64,000 nt of DNA from Vibrio anguillarum. Lineage in GTDB: Bacteria; Pseudomonadota; Gammaproteobacteria; Enterobacterales; Vibrionaceae. Both the position numbers and the translations under genes were made by a program. The notes beneath the pieces were generated by a model. The model had not been told where the DNA came from, ran no database searches, and worked only from the letters and a program-made list of their open reading frames with translations. The number at the start of each line of letters is the position of its first letter. Positions within the stretch are counted from its first letter, which is position 1. The stretch spans positions 28,798 through 92,797 of the forward strand of contig NZ_JAHGUP010000029.1 of the NCBI RefSeq assembly GCF_001989995.2, written 5' to 3'. This document shows positions 49,266-59,244 of this stretch, piece by piece.

Positions 49266-49985
49266 ATGAGTGAAGTAACCACCAACGAATATACCGAAGA
49301 AGGCAAAATACTGCGTCGAATCCGTAGTTTCGTTCGTCGTGAGGGTCGATTAACCAAAGGCCAAGAAGCGGCAATGAATGAATGTTGGCCAACAATGGGT
49401 ATTGATTTCCAGCCACAATTGCTCGATTGGGCGGCGGTTTTTGGTAACGATAACCCGGTGGTTTTAGAAATCGGTTTTGGTATGGGCGCTTCATTAGTTG
49501 AAATGGCTAAAAATGCACCGCAAAAAAACTTCTTTGGTATTGAAGTGCATAGCCCAGGTGTTGGCGCCTGTTTGTCAGCCGCTCGTGATGCTGGCGTGAC
49601 TAATTTACGCGTGATGTGCCATGATGCAGTGGAAGTGTTTGAACACATGATCCCTGATGGTAGCCTGCATACACTGCAACTGTTCTTCCCTGATCCTTGG
49701 CACAAAAAACGTCACCACAAGCGCCGTATTGTGCAGTTAGAATTTGCGGAAATGGTGCGTCAAAAACTAAAAATGGAAGAGGGTATCTTTCATATGGCGA
49801 CGGACTGGGAAAACTACGCTGAGCATATGATTGAAGTGATGAATCAAGCGCCGGGCTTTGCCAATATTGCCGCAGAAGGTGACTATATTCCTCGTCCAGA
49901 AGAGCGTCCTTTGACTAAATTTGAAGCGCGTGGTCACCGTTTAGGTCATGGTGTGTGGGATATAAAATATAAACGCACCGCGTAA
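49266..49985 (+). CDS. trmB: TrmB, tRNA (guanine-N7)-methyltransferase
   Basis: 239-residue SAM enzyme forming m7G46 in the variable loop of tRNA. SAM motif [17 protein letters not shown] and the family motif [16 protein letters not shown] are intact. Start ATG at 49266 chosen over an upstream GTG (49251), which would consume the AGGCAAG ribosome binding site. Divergent from mutY, as in E. coli. Confidence 0.96.
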   Translation: MSEVTTNEYTEEGKILRRIRSFVRREGRLTKGQEAAMNECWPTMGIDFQPQLLDWAAVFGNDNPVVLEIGFGMGASLVEMAKNAPQKNFFGIEVHSPGVGACLSAARDAGVTNLRVMCHDAVEVFEHMIPDGSLHTLQLFFPDPWHKKRHHKRRIVQLEFAEMVRQKLKMEEGIFHMATDWENYAEHMIEVMNQAPGFANIAAEGDYIPRPEERPLTKFEARGHRLGHGVWDIKYKRTA

Positions 49986-50025
49986 CGACTCACTTTTGTT
50001 GCTGCAACAAAATTAGCGATTAAAG

Positions 50026-50057
50026 AAAAGCCAACATTGTTGTAATGTTGGCTTTTT
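50026..50057 (+). terminator. Terminator after trmB
   Basis: AAAAGCCAACAT / ATGTTGGCTTTT stem with a 7-base loop, then more T. Lies 41 bases past trmB. Confidence 0.92.
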
Positions 50058-50128
50058 CGGCCTTAGCGCCCTACGAAAATCATTATAAAAATAGAGAAAA
50101 ACATTTCTCACCCGAGGTAAGGTCACCC

Positions 50129-51049
50129 ATGAAGCTAACTCCCAATCTACTTGCTGATATTTTGTGTGAGGTTCGCCCACTGATCGGCAAAGGAAAAGTC
50201 GCCGATTACATTCCTGCTTTAGCTAAAGTACCGAATAACAAGCTGGCGATCGCGGTTTACACCAATCAAGGTGAAGTGATTTCGGCTGGAGATGCCACGG
50301 AAGGATTCTCAATTCAATCCATCTCTAAAGCTTTGAGCTTAACGCTTGCTATGATGCTTTATAAACCAGAAGAGCTATGGCTTCGTGTCGGAAAAGAACC
50401 TTCAGGCCAAGCGTTTAATTCGATGATCCAGCTTGAAATGGAGCAGGGCATTCCGCGTAACCCTTTTATCAATGCTGGAGCTATTGTGGTGGCGGATATG
50501 CTGCATAGCCGTTTATCAGCCCCTCGGCAGCGCTTACTGGAGTTTGTACGTCAGTTGTCGGGTGAAGAGGGCATCGTATACGACAAAGTGGTAGCGGCTT
50601 CAGAAATGATGCACAGCGATCGCAATGCTGCCATCGCCTATTTGATGCGATCGTTTGGTAATTTCGATAATGACGTTATCCCGGTCCTGCACAACTATTT
50701 TCACGCTTGTTCACTTAAAATGAGCTGTGTTCAATTAGCGAAAACCTTCAGTTATCTGGCGAATAAAGGGGTGTCCGTGCATACCAAGGAAGCGATAGTA
50801 ACGCCGACACAAAGTAAGCAGATCAATGCCTTATTGGCGACTTGCGGTTTGTATGATGGCGCGGGAGAGTTCGCTTATCGTGTTGGCATGCCGGGTAAAT
50901 CGGGCGTAGGTGGCGGTATTATTGCTGTTGTTCCTGGGGAGATGACGATTGCGGTTTGGTCGCCAGAGCTTGATGCGTCAGGTAATTCTTTAGCGGGCAC
51001 TAAGATGTTAGAACTCTTGGCTGAGCGTATTGGTCGCTCTATCTTTTAA
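50129..51049 (+). CDS. glsA: Glutaminase
   Basis: 306-residue serine-type glutaminase (glutamine to glutamate and ammonia), beta-lactamase-like fold. Catalytic Ser-x-x-Lys in [22 protein letters not shown] and KSGVGGGI motifs are intact. Start ATG at 50129, with GAGGTAAGG upstream, gives the family N-terminus; the longer frame begins inside the preceding terminator. Confidence 0.96.
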   Translation: MKLTPNLLADILCEVRPLIGKGKVADYIPALAKVPNNKLAIAVYTNQGEVISAGDATEGFSIQSISKALSLTLAMMLYKPEELWLRVGKEPSGQAFNSMIQLEMEQGIPRNPFINAGAIVVADMLHSRLSAPRQRLLEFVRQLSGEEGIVYDKVVAASEMMHSDRNAAIAYLMRSFGNFDNDVIPVLHNYFHACSLKMSCVQLAKTFSYLANKGVSVHTKEAIVTPTQSKQINALLATCGLYDGAGEFAYRVGMPGKSGVGGGIIAVVPGEMTIAVWSPELDASGNSLAGTKMLELLAERIGRSIF

Positions 51050-51085
51050 GTTCAATATTTTCTGACAGCCCGTGTTTTTGGCAAA

Positions 51086-51115
51086 AGATTGGCTACCGAT
51101 TAGGTTAGCCAATCT
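51086..51115. terminator. Hairpin between convergent glsA and hemW
   Basis: Perfect 10-bp stem AGATTGGCTA / TAGCCAATCT, between the 3' ends of glsA (+) and hemW (-). Confidence 0.75.
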
Positions 51116-51132
51116 CTGTTGGGGTTATCTTT

Positions 51133-52290
51133 TTAGTCGTCAGCCATAAAGGCTTCGAGCAAGTCATTAAGAAACAGTTTTCCTTTTTCTGTGATTTGCC
51201 AGTGACTTTCGGTTTGCGTTAAATAGTGTTCGGCTAGTGCCCAATCTATCGTTGACTGAATCACGCTTAAACTTAATCCAGTTGTTTCAACAAAGTCTTG
51301 TTTCGGACAAGGTTCCATCAAGCGAAAGCGGTTCATGAAGAATTCAAAAGGGCGATCCGCAGCGGCGACTTCAAATTCGTCATCCAAGTAAGGTTTGAGT
51401 AAATTGAGATAGCCACGCGGATGCTTCACCTTAGTGGTGCGTACAATACGCCCGTCGTTAAAGCTGAGCTTGCCATGCGCGCCACAACCAATCCCCAGAT
51501 AATCACCAAAGCGCCAGTAATTTAAGTTGTGTTGGCATTGATAGCCGGGTTTGCTATAGCCAGAAATTTCATACTGCACGTACCCAGCGGCGGCCAATTT
51601 TTGGTGACCCAGCTCAAAAATATCCCACAGTGCGTCATCATCTGGCAAAGTAGGCGGTTTAAAGTAGAAAACCGTATTAGGTTCAATGGTCAGTTGATAC
51701 CAAGAAAGATGAGGTGGGTTTAGTGCAATCGCTTTGTCTAAATCGGCCAGCGCTTGTTCACAGTTTTGATCGGGTAAGCCATGCATCAAATCTAAGTTGA
51801 AGCTGTTTAAGCCAATTTGATGAGCTAATTGAGCGGCATTAACCGCTTCTTGCTGACCATGAATTCGCCCTAAACGTGCCAGTTTTTGTGGCTCAAAACT
51901 TTGTACACCAATCGAGATGCGCGTCACCCCTGCTTGTCGATATCCAACAAAACGGTCAGCTTCTACCGTGCCCGGGTTGGCCTCCATGGTGATTTCAATC
52001 CCAGGCTTAAACGCAATACGCGCTTCAATGCCTTGCAGCAGGCGAGCAATACCTTCAGCAGAAAAAAGACTCGGTGTACCACCGCCAATAAAAATGGAAT
52101 GCAATGGGCGAGGATGGTCTGCAAGGCGGTATTTGGCGATATCGGTATCGAGATCCTCCAATAGCGCATCAATGTATTCACGTTCAGGAATATCGTGCTT
52201 TAGCGCGTGAGAGTTAAAATCACAATAGGGGCATTTTTGTACACACCACGGGATGTGCACGTACAAACTCAGCGCGGGTGGTTGCAACAT
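51133..52290 (-). CDS. hemW: HemW, radical SAM heme chaperone
   Basis: 385-residue radical SAM protein. 4Fe-4S ligands C16-x3-C20-x2-C23 (PWCVQKCPYCDF), and HNLNYW, the heme-binding HNxxYW motif that separates HemW from the true oxygen-independent coproporphyrinogen oxidase HemN. Thought to insert heme into respiratory proteins. Start overlaps the rdgB stop by one base (TAATG). Confidence 0.95.
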   Translation of the reverse strand: MLQPPALSLYVHIPWCVQKCPYCDFNSHALKHDIPEREYIDALLEDLDTDIAKYRLADHPRPLHSIFIGGGTPSLFSAEGIARLLQGIEARIAFKPGIEITMEANPGTVEADRFVGYRQAGVTRISIGVQSFEPQKLARLGRIHGQQEAVNAAQLAHQIGLNSFNLDLMHGLPDQNCEQALADLDKAIALNPPHLSWYQLTIEPNTVFYFKPPTLPDDDALWDIFELGHQKLAAAGYVQYEISGYSKPGYQCQHNLNYWRFGDYLGIGCGAHGKLSFNDGRIVRTTKVKHPRGYLNLLKPYLDDEFEVAAADRPFEFFMNRFRLMEPCPKQDFVETTGLSLSVIQSTIDWALAEHYLTQTESHWQITEKGKLFLNDLLEAFMADD

Positions 52291-52889
52291 TATGAATTTT
52301 GCTCGCTTAAGGTTTTAAATAGCATTTTTAGCGCTTTGCCACGATGTGAAAGCTGCTTTTTACGTGCAGGTAGCAGTTCAGCTGAAGCGCAGTTATCTTC
52401 AGGGACAAAGAAGATCGGATCATAACCAAAACCGTTACTGCCGTGAGCTTGGTGCAAGATGCGACCTTGCCACGTACCATGGCAGACCAATGGTGTTGGG
52501 TCATTTTCGTGACGCATGAAAACCAGCACGCAATGAAAACGAGCGGTGCGTTGTTCGTCTGGTACGCCTTCCATTGCCGCTAATAATTTTTCTAGGTTTT
52601 GTTGGTCACTGGCATTTTCACCCGCGTAGCGCGCCGAGTAAATTCCCGGAGCACCTTGCAGATAATCCACTTCTAAGCCGGAGTCATCGGCAATCGCAGG
52701 TAAGCCAGTGATTTTGGCAGCATGTCGTGCTTTGATGATCGCATTTTCAATAAAGGTGGTGCCAGTTTCCTCGGCTTCTAGGACGTTTAATTCTGTTTGC
52801 GCCACCACATCAAAACCGAAATCAACCAGCAGATCAGCCATTTCGCGCACTTTGCCTTGGTTTCCTGTGGCTAATACTATTTTTTTCAT
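52290..52889 (-). CDS. rdgB: RdgB, dITP/XTP pyrophosphatase
   Basis: 199-residue house-cleaning enzyme that hydrolyses ITP, dITP and XTP. N-terminal [20 protein letters not shown] and [12 protein letters not shown] motifs are intact. Coupled to hemW by a TAATG overlap; 12 bases after the DUF4426 gene. Confidence 0.97.
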   Translation of the reverse strand: MKKIVLATGNQGKVREMADLLVDFGFDVVAQTELNVLEAEETGTTFIENAIIKARHAAKITGLPAIADDSGLEVDYLQGAPGIYSARYAGENASDQQNLEKLLAAMEGVPDEQRTARFHCVLVFMRHENDPTPLVCHGTWQGRILHQAHGSNGFGYDPIFFVPEDNCASAELLPARKKQLSHRGKALKMLFKTLSEQNS

Positions 52890-52901
52890 TGCACTGTTTC
52901 T

Positions 52902-53333
52902 CTATTCTTCGACGTAGAATTTTTGGGTGAATTTAAGTTTACCGGTGCCTTTTAAGCCCGCATCAACCTCAATGTCAAAACTCAAATTCTCTTCATTGGT
53001 AATGGGGAATTCAGCGAGGTAATAAATCGCGTTGCCCTCTTTGAATTGTTTAAATTCAAGTTCACGTACCTGACCGATTAGGTTTTTCGCATTGCCTTTG
53101 AGTGTCGCTTCCATAGCTGGTTTACCTAAGGCCGAGTTATCTAATACGCTGATGTTTAAAATAGCCGAGTAACCATTACGTTTTAACTGATAACTGCGCG
53201 CCACTTGTGGCGTTAAAAATGTTGAGTTGAAAGCTGAGTAGTGAACTTCAACATTCTTGATGGTTTGAAACTGCTCGGCGAGTGTGGGTAGCGAAATAAA
53301 GGCTATAACAAACGCTATCATCCATTTACGCAT
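52902..53333 (-). CDS. DUF4426 periplasmic protein
   Basis: 143-residue protein with signal peptide (MRKWMIAFVIAFISLPTLAE, cleaved after LA) and a beta-rich domain matching DUF4426 in layout (VEVHYSAFNSTFLTPQVA near the N-terminus). Function unknown. It lies between yggU and rdgB in many Vibrionaceae and related genera, which suggests only cotranscription. Confidence 0.82.
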   Translation of the reverse strand: MRKWMIAFVIAFISLPTLAEQFQTIKNVEVHYSAFNSTFLTPQVARSYQLKRNGYSAILNISVLDNSALGKPAMEATLKGNAKNLIGQVRELEFKQFKEGNAIYYLAEFPITNEENLSFDIEVDAGLKGTGKLKFTQKFYVEE

Positions 53334-53375
53334 GTGGTGCTCCTTACAAAACAGAGTGGGCTAAATAAAAAGCCA

Positions 53376-53666
53376 TCACAAGATGGCTTCAATCGGCTGT
53401 GGTATCACTTGAGGTGAATGAATTCGGACTTGTTTATGACGTCCCAATTCCCCTTTTTCTATCTCGATTAAACCTTTGGCGACTTTAAATTGTTTGGCCA
53501 AGAATTTGGTTAAATGCGCGTTGGCTTTGCCATCAACAGGCGGTGCGGTGATGGCAATTTTGAGTTCCTCACCATGCAAGCCGACGATACTATCGCGGCT
53601 TGCTTTGGGTTGGATGTAGAGCTTGAGGATTAGATCCTCTCCCTCTTGCCAAACAGCAGATGACAT
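53376..53666 (-). CDS. yggU: YggU, DUF167 family protein
   Basis: 96-residue small soluble protein of DUF167 ([39 protein letters not shown]). Function unknown. Start ATG at 53666 overlaps the yggT stop (TAATG), so coupled; an in-frame start five codons earlier lies inside yggT. Confidence 0.92.
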   Translation of the reverse strand: MSSAVWQEGEDLILKLYIQPKASRDSIVGLHGEELKIAITAPPVDGKANAHLTKFLAKQFKVAKGLIEIEKGELGRHKQVRIHSPQVIPQPIEAIL

Positions 53667-54223
53667 TACAACTGATACCATACTGGGCCAATAAAATCGC
53701 CCATTAGGAAGTTCGCAAACTGCAGCACAATAAACAGCACCAATACACTTAAATCAAAACCACCCATCGCTGGTAGGATACGGCGGATCGGCGCAAGCAT
53801 CGGCTCTGTTAATTGATGAAATACGTATTCAATCGGGCTGCGGCCTTGGCTAACCCAACTGAGAATAGCGCGGATCAACAGCACCCAGAACAGCAAACCG
53901 CCAGCGGCTTTGACTAACGAGAGTAAGCCTAAGAATAAAAAGTAGACGCTAAAACTAACCGCACCACCTGATGCCACCAGCATTAAGGCAATAAATTTCA
54001 ATACGCACAGCACGTACGCAAAGAGAACCGTGGCCAAATCTAGGCTACCAATGGATGGAATCGCTCGGCGCAGTGGGCCAACCACAGGTTGCGTTGCTTT
54101 GACGATAAACTGGGAGAATGGGTTATAGAAATCGGCACGCGCTGCTTGTAACCAGATACGTAAAATTACGACCATGATGTACAGATCAAACAGGGTGGAG
54201 ATCAAAAAACTCATTGAATTCAT
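53666..54223 (-). CDS. yggT: YggT, YGGT-family membrane protein
   Basis: 185-residue membrane protein of two repeated YGGT units, each with a pair of helices and the motif [20 protein letters not shown] or [15 protein letters not shown]. Function unclear; osmotic or ion homeostasis is suggested for relatives. Between proC and yggU as in E. coli. Confidence 0.93.
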   Translation of the reverse strand: MNSMSFLISTLFDLYIMVVILRIWLQAARADFYNPFSQFIVKATQPVVGPLRRAIPSIGSLDLATVLFAYVLCVLKFIALMLVASGGAVSFSVYFLFLGLLSLVKAAGGLLFWVLLIRAILSWVSQGRSPIEYVFHQLTEPMLAPIRRILPAMGGFDLSVLVLFIVLQFANFLMGDFIGPVWYQL

Positions 54224-54293
54224 AGCTAGCCCTTAATATGAGTAGAGTGTCGTTTGCGCTTTTGCGCTATAGCTTAGTGAAACGCCACTAGGA

Positions 54294-55112
54294 TTAAAAC
54301 AGTTTTTCCATTTCTTGTGCACGAGTTACGGCCGCTTGCATCGCTTGTGCAACGATATTGGCAAGTTGATGCTCGTTAAAGGTGCGAATCGCCTCGGCGG
54401 TGGTGCCGCCTTTGGAGGTCACTTGTTCACGCAATGTCGAGAGTTCAATCTCAGGGTTTGCCACCACCATTTCGGCTGCGCCTAACGCCGCTTGTTGTAC
54501 TAACAAACGGGCCGTTTCTTTATCAAAGCCTTGAGCGATGGCTTCATTTTGCATCGCTTCCATAAACAAAAAGAAGTAGGCAGGCGCACTGCCTGCGGCG
54601 GCGATGATGCCATTAATGGCGGACTCGTTTTCAACCCAGCACACTTCACCAACGGCTTGTAGCAATTGTGCGGTAAAGCGTTTGTCTTGCTCTGATACGC
54701 TTGGAGTGGCAAATAGACCGCTCATGCCTCGATTGATCAGCGAAGGTGTATTGGGCATGGCGCGTACTAGTTGTAGTTCGGTTGCCAGCATCTCATTAAG
54801 GCGCGCCGCAGAAACACCTGCTGCAATGGAGATCACCAACTTATTTCTAAAATCAATGGATTGCAAAGGTTGACAGACACTGGCCATCAACTGCGGTTTG
54901 ACCGCCAGTACCACCACATCGGCTTGCTGCGCTGCGGCAAGATTATCGCTGGTGGTGTGAATGCCATAAGCACTTTCCAGTGGTTTGCGTCTTGTTTCTG
55001 ACGGTGCGGTCGCGGTAATTCTATCAGCTGGATAACCGCTGGCGACTAAGCCTGCAATAATTGCTTTGGCCATATTGCCTGCACCGATAAAAGTGATGTT
55101 TCTCTGCTGCAT
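54294..55112 (-). CDS. proC: Pyrroline-5-carboxylate reductase
   Basis: 272-residue NADPH enzyme making proline from pyrroline-5-carboxylate. N-terminal ITFIGAGNMAKAIIAGL dinucleotide-binding motif, VRAMPNTPSLI and the C-terminal substrate part (LREQVTSKGGTTAEAI). Start ATG at 55112, with GAGGT upstream; the frame is open further upstream but that would overlap yggS. Confidence 0.96.
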   Translation of the reverse strand: MQQRNITFIGAGNMAKAIIAGLVASGYPADRITATAPSETRRKPLESAYGIHTTSDNLAAAQQADVVVLAVKPQLMASVCQPLQSIDFRNKLVISIAAGVSAARLNEMLATELQLVRAMPNTPSLINRGMSGLFATPSVSEQDKRFTAQLLQAVGEVCWVENESAINGIIAAAGSAPAYFFLFMEAMQNEAIAQGFDKETARLLVQQAALGAAEMVVANPEIELSTLREQVTSKGGTTAEAIRTFNEHQLANIVAQAMQAAVTRAQEMEKLF

Positions 55113-55173
55113 CTGCTGACCTCTAATTGCTTGTCGCTGATTGATTATTATGTGGTTGATAGTTAAGCCAGTG

Positions 55174-55875
55174 CTAAGCGTAATCACGCGCACCAAAAAT
55201 AGCGGTGCCGATCCTCACCATAGTGCTACCAGCTTCAATCGCCGCTTGCATGTCACCACTCATGCCCATTGAGAGCGTATCTAACCCTGAAAAACGTTCA
55301 GACAATTGCGCTTGTAAGCTCGCCAGTTTTTGAAATGCGGCAAGTTGCGCAGCGTAATCGGGGACATTCTCAGGAATAGACATCAGTCCTCTTAACGTGA
55401 GGTTGGGTAGCGCGGATATCAACTCTGCCAACTCAACTATTTCGTGTTCACTAATGCCCGATTTCGAGCTTTCGCCGCTGGTGTTGACTTGAATCAAGAC
55501 CTGTAGTGGTGGCATGCCCGCTGGGCGTTGATCATTTAAACGCTGGGCAATTTTACTTCGATCCACCGTATGCACCCAAGCAAAGTTCTCGGCCACAATG
55601 CGCGATTTATTGGACTGAATTGGGCCGATAAAGTGCCATTCTAAATCCAGTTCGGGGTGCAAGGTATTGAAGTATTGAACTTTATCCGCGCCCTCTTGCA
55701 CATAGTTTTCACCAAATAAACGTTGCCCAGCGCGCGCTGCTTCTAGAATCGCCTCGACAGGTTTGGTCTTACTGACCGCTAAAAGTTGCACTCTCTCTCG
55801 AGCGCGTCCACACTTTTGTTGTGCACTTTCAATTTGTGAAGTGATCTGTTCAATGTTTTGTTGAATACTACTCAT
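55174..55875 (-). CDS. yggS: YggS, PLP homeostasis protein
   Basis: 233-residue pyridoxal phosphate-binding protein (PLPBP/YggS). PLP Lys in LLAVSKTKP; HFIGPIQSNK and SMGMSGDMQAAI motifs. Balances free PLP and affects amino-acid pools. Divergent from pilT with only 25 bases between the two start codons. Confidence 0.96.
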   Translation of the reverse strand: MSSIQQNIEQITSQIESAQQKCGRARERVQLLAVSKTKPVEAILEAARAGQRLFGENYVQEGADKVQYFNTLHPELDLEWHFIGPIQSNKSRIVAENFAWVHTVDRSKIAQRLNDQRPAGMPPLQVLIQVNTSGESSKSGISEHEIVELAELISALPNLTLRGLMSIPENVPDYAAQLAAFQKLASLQAQLSERFSGLDTLSMGMSGDMQAAIEAGSTMVRIGTAIFGARDYA

Positions 55876-55900
55876 AGCCTGACTTTACTAAGGAAATTAA

Positions 55901-56938
55901 ATGGATATCGCTGAGCTACTGGATTTTAGTGTAAAGCACAACGCTTCGGATCTACACCTATCTGCAGGTGTTCCACCTATGGTACGGATAGATGGTGAAG
56001 TAAGAAAGCTCGGAGTGCCTGCTTTTACTCATGCTGACGTGCATCGTTTGATTTTTGAGATCATGAACGATGCTCAGCGTAGTGAATTTGAAGAGAAACT
56101 GGAAGTGGATTTCTCATTTGAGCTGCCTAATGTAGGGCGTTTTCGTGTCAATGCTTTCCATCAATCTCGTGGCTGCTCTGCGGTTTTCCGGACGATTCCT
56201 ACGGTGATCCCAACCTTGGAAGAACTACAAGCGCCTGACATTTTTAATAAAATCGCCAATTATGAGAAAGGATTGGTGCTGGTGACTGGGCCAACAGGGT
56301 CGGGTAAGTCGACCACACTGGCAGCAATGGTTGATTACATTAATTCTCATCACAACAAACACATTTTAACCATTGAAGACCCCATTGAGTTTGTGCATAG
56401 CAACAATAAATGTTTGGTTAACCAACGTGAAGTACACCGAGATACCCACAGTTTTAAAGCGGCGCTACGTTCGGCGCTGCGCGAAGATCCGGATGTAATC
56501 TTAGTCGGTGAGCTGCGCGATCAAGAAACCATCAGCTTAGCGTTAACCGCGGCTGAAACCGGGCATTTAGTGTTTGGCACGTTACATACCAGCTCTGCGG
56601 CGAAAACCATCGACCGGATCATTGATGTGTTTCCCGGTAGTGATAAAGAGATGGTTCGTTCAATGCTCTCTGAATCATTGCGAGCCGTGATTGCGCAAAA
56701 GTTGCTAAAACGTTTAGGTGGGGGCCGCGTCGCATGTCATGAAATTATGCTTGCCACTCCAGCGATTCGTAACTTGATCCGCGAGGATAAGGTTGCGCAG
56801 ATGTACTCCATCATCCAAACGGGTGCGGCGCATGGCATGCAAACCATGGAACAGAATTCCAAACAGTTGATTGCGCAAGGTATTGTCGATCAAGAAGAAG
56901 TGCAGAAAAAACTGGAAGTCAATTCATCACCATTTTAA
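55901..56938 (+). CDS. pilT: PilT, type IV pilus retraction ATPase
   Basis: 345-residue hexameric motor of the secretion ATPase family that drives pilus retraction. N-terminal PAS-like part; Walker A G130-PTGSGKS137 with Lys136; Walker B region DVILVGELRD; His box TGHLVFGTLHTSSA; and C-terminal AIRNLIRE, the retraction motif. In V. cholerae it powers retraction of the competence pilus and takes part with MSHA, whose genes open this window. pilU follows after 10 bases. Confidence 0.97.
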   Translation: MDIAELLDFSVKHNASDLHLSAGVPPMVRIDGEVRKLGVPAFTHADVHRLIFEIMNDAQRSEFEEKLEVDFSFELPNVGRFRVNAFHQSRGCSAVFRTIPTVIPTLEELQAPDIFNKIANYEKGLVLVTGPTGSGKSTTLAAMVDYINSHHNKHILTIEDPIEFVHSNNKCLVNQREVHRDTHSFKAALRSALREDPDVILVGELRDQETISLALTAAETGHLVFGTLHTSSAAKTIDRIIDVFPGSDKEMVRSMLSESLRAVIAQKLLKRLGGGRVACHEIMLATPAIRNLIREDKVAQMYSIIQTGAAHGMQTMEQNSKQLIAQGIVDQEEVQKKLEVNSSPF

Positions 56939-56948
56939 GAGAGAGCTC

Positions 56949-58055
56949 ATGGAACTGAACCAATGTCTTGAGGGTATGTTGACTCAAAAAGCTTCCGACT
57001 TGTACCTCACCGTAGGAGCGCCAGTGTTATTTCGCGTCGATGGAGAGTTAAGAGCTCATGGCGAAAAGTTATCCCAAACGCAGGTGATGGCGTTGTTAGA
57101 TGCCATGATGGATGAGGATCGCCGCCGTGAATTTCAACGCACACGTGAAGCCAATTTTGCAGTGGTGAGAGAGATTGGCCGTTTTCGTGTCAGTGCTTTT
57201 TTTCAGCGTGAGCTGCCCGGTGCGGTGATCCGCCGTATTGAAACTCATATCCCCACTTTTGAAGAATTAAAGTTACCGGGCGTGTTGCAAGATCTCTCGA
57301 TTGCAAAGCGTGGGCTGGTGCTGGTGGTCGGCGCGACGGGGTCGGGCAAATCGACCACCATGGCGGCCATGACGGGTTATCGTAACTCGCACCGAACTGG
57401 GCATATTTTAACGGTGGAAGACCCGATTGAGTTTGTGCATGAGCATCAGCGTTGCATTGTGACCCAGCGAGAAGTAGGGTTGGATACCGAGAGTTACGAA
57501 GTGGCTCTGAAAAACTCTCTGCGCCAAGCCCCTGATATGATTTTAATTGGTGAGATCCGTTCACGTGAAACGATGGAATATGCGATGACCTTTGCCGAGA
57601 CAGGTCATTTATGTATGGCAACGTTACATGCTAACAATGCCAACCAAGCGCTTGAGCGAATTTTGCATTTGGTTCCTAAAGAGCAAAAAGAGCAGTTTTT
57701 GTTTGATCTGTCGATGAACCTCAAAGGCGTCGTGGGGCAGCAGTTGATCCGCGATAAAAATGGCAAGGGACGACATGGTGTGTTTGAGATTTTACTCAAC
57801 AGCCCTCGAATTTCCGATTTGATCCGCCGCGGTGATCTGCACGAATTGAAAGCGACGATGGGCAAATCAAAAGAAGTGGGGATGCAGACTTTTGACCAAG
57901 CACTATATCAACTGGTCGTTGAGGACAAAATCAGTGAACAAGATGCACTGCACAGCGCTGACTCGGCTAACGATTTACGTTTAATGTTAAAAACAAAGCG
58001 TGGCGAAGGGATCAGCAGTGGCACATTGGATAACGTGCAGATTGATATGGAATAG
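56949..58055 (+). CDS. pilU: PilU, PilT-dependent retraction ATPase
   Basis: 368-residue PilT paralogue. Walker A GATGSGKST (residues 128-136), Walker B DMILIGEIRS, His box TGHLCMATLHANNA. Supports PilT when force is high. Start ATG at 56949 with GAGAG upstream; the longer frame begins inside pilT. Extended C-terminal tail relative to PilT is usual. Confidence 0.96.
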   Translation: MELNQCLEGMLTQKASDLYLTVGAPVLFRVDGELRAHGEKLSQTQVMALLDAMMDEDRRREFQRTREANFAVVREIGRFRVSAFFQRELPGAVIRRIETHIPTFEELKLPGVLQDLSIAKRGLVLVVGATGSGKSTTMAAMTGYRNSHRTGHILTVEDPIEFVHEHQRCIVTQREVGLDTESYEVALKNSLRQAPDMILIGEIRSRETMEYAMTFAETGHLCMATLHANNANQALERILHLVPKEQKEQFLFDLSMNLKGVVGQQLIRDKNGKGRHGVFEILLNSPRISDLIRRGDLHELKATMGKSKEVGMQTFDQALYQLVVEDKISEQDALHSADSANDLRLMLKTKRGEGISSGTLDNVQIDME

Positions 58056-58071
58056 TCGCAGTTTAAGACGA

Positions 58072-58098
58072 ACAATCCCGAACTCGATTCGGGATTGT
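58072..58098. terminator. Terminator between convergent pilU and ruvX
   Basis: 11-bp perfect stem ACAATCCCGAA / TTCGGGATTGT with a 5-base loop, 16 bases past pilU. No long T-run on either side. Confidence 0.75.
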
Positions 58099-58123
58099 GC
58101 TGCGCCGCTGTATTAAAGTTAAG

Positions 58124-58552
58124 TTACGCGCCCCATTGCGCTTCAAACCAGCTCTCTAAGATCACTACAGCTGATTGGCAATCGACATTGCCTTTGCTCA
58201 GCGCCTTATAGCCGCCCATGGCAAATAAGTCGGCGCGGGCTTCCCGGGTTGAAAGCCGTTCGTCATGCATCTCGACGGCTAAGCCAAAGCGCCCGTGTAA
58301 ACGCTGCGCAAATTTTTTGGCTCGTGGGGTAATGGTTTCTAATGCTTTGCCGTGCAAATCTGTTGGTAGCCCTACCACCAATAAATGGGGTTGCCACTCT
58401 TTGATCTGCTTTTCGATCTCTTCCCAATGTGGAATTCCGTCATTGGCTTTAAAGGCTTTAAGTGGTGATGCGGTGCCTGTAACTTCTTGGCCAATCGCAC
58501 TGCCGATGCTTTTGGTGCCAAAGTCAAAAGCCATAATGGTTCTGGATGTCAT
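58124..58552 (-). CDS. ruvX: RuvX/YqgF, RNase H-like nuclease
   Basis: 142-residue RNase H-fold protein ([17 protein letters not shown] with the first catalytic Asp, [24 protein letters not shown]). Involved in 16S rRNA 5' end maturation and possibly in Holliday junction resolution. Follows algH as in E. coli. Confidence 0.95.
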   Translation of the reverse strand: MTSRTIMAFDFGTKSIGSAIGQEVTGTASPLKAFKANDGIPHWEEIEKQIKEWQPHLLVVGLPTDLHGKALETITPRAKKFAQRLHGRFGLAVEMHDERLSTREARADLFAMGGYKALSKGNVDCQSAVVILESWFEAQWGA

Positions 58553-58603
58553 AATCAGTATCTTGAATGGTGCAATAAAGGCTCTAAAAAGGCGCGTTAC
58601 CTA

Positions 58604-58633
58604 GTTAGAGCCGTAAAGGTTAGAGCCGTAAAA
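58604..58633. repeat. 15-base tandem duplication before ruvX
   Basis: GTTAGAGCCGTAAA occurs at 58604-58617 and again at 58619-58632, directly beyond the algH stop codon. Simple slippage-type duplication in the 82-base gap. Confidence 0.85.
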
Positions 58634-58634
58634 G

Positions 58635-59198
58635 TTAAGCATGCCCAGCTTGCGCTGAGAGTTGGATGGGATCAATGCCGAGTTTTTTAATCGCCTGATT
58701 CCACTTATCGTGAATGGGCGTATTAAAGATAACCTCTGGATCGGCCTCAATGGTTAACCAAGAATTTTCAGCCAGCTCTAACTCAAGCTGACCGGGCTCC
58801 CAGCCTGAATAACCCAGAGCCACAAGATAGTGACTTGGTTCGGCATCTGTGCCCAGTACCGCTAAAATATCTTTCGATGTGGTGACGGCAATGTCATCGC
58901 TCATACGGATGCTGGACTCATAATGATCTTTCGGTCGATGTAGAATAAACCCACGATCTTCAGAAACAGGACCGCCATTCAATACGGGCCTTTTTAGGCT
59001 ATCAAGTTGAAGCTTCGGATAGCTTGGCTCAACATCGACTTGGTTTAACATGCCGCCCACGGTGATATCAATCGGCACATTAATCATCAAGCCCATCGCC
59101 CCTTCTTCATTGTGCTCACAGATATAAATAACACTGTGCTTGAAGTAAGGGTCTCTCATACTTGGCATGGCGACTAAAAAATGATTTGTAAGATTCAT
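58635..59198 (-). CDS. algH: AlgH/YqgE family protein (UPF0301)
   Basis: 187-residue protein, full length ([48 protein letters not shown]). Regulator of alginate synthesis in Pseudomonas by genetics; molecular role unknown. Between gshB and ruvX as in E. coli. Confidence 0.94.
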   Translation of the reverse strand: MNLTNHFLVAMPSMRDPYFKHSVIYICEHNEEGAMGLMINVPIDITVGGMLNQVDVEPSYPKLQLDSLKRPVLNGGPVSEDRGFILHRPKDHYESSIRMSDDIAVTTSKDILAVLGTDAEPSHYLVALGYSGWEPGQLELELAENSWLTIEADPEVIFNTPIHDKWNQAIKKLGIDPIQLSAQAGHA

Positions 59199-59244
59199 AC
59201 TGCCTCCAACCTATCGCAAATTACTGGGCAAGAGTTTGCCCAGT

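Noticed and set aside
49175..49705. Open frame (176 codons) antisense to trmB
   Set aside because: Overlaps the conserved SAM and catalytic motifs of trmB on the other strand; no recognisable protein.
57190..57621. Open frame antisense to pilU (143 codons)
   Set aside because: Shadow of the conserved Walker A/B region of pilU; no ribosome binding site or family features.
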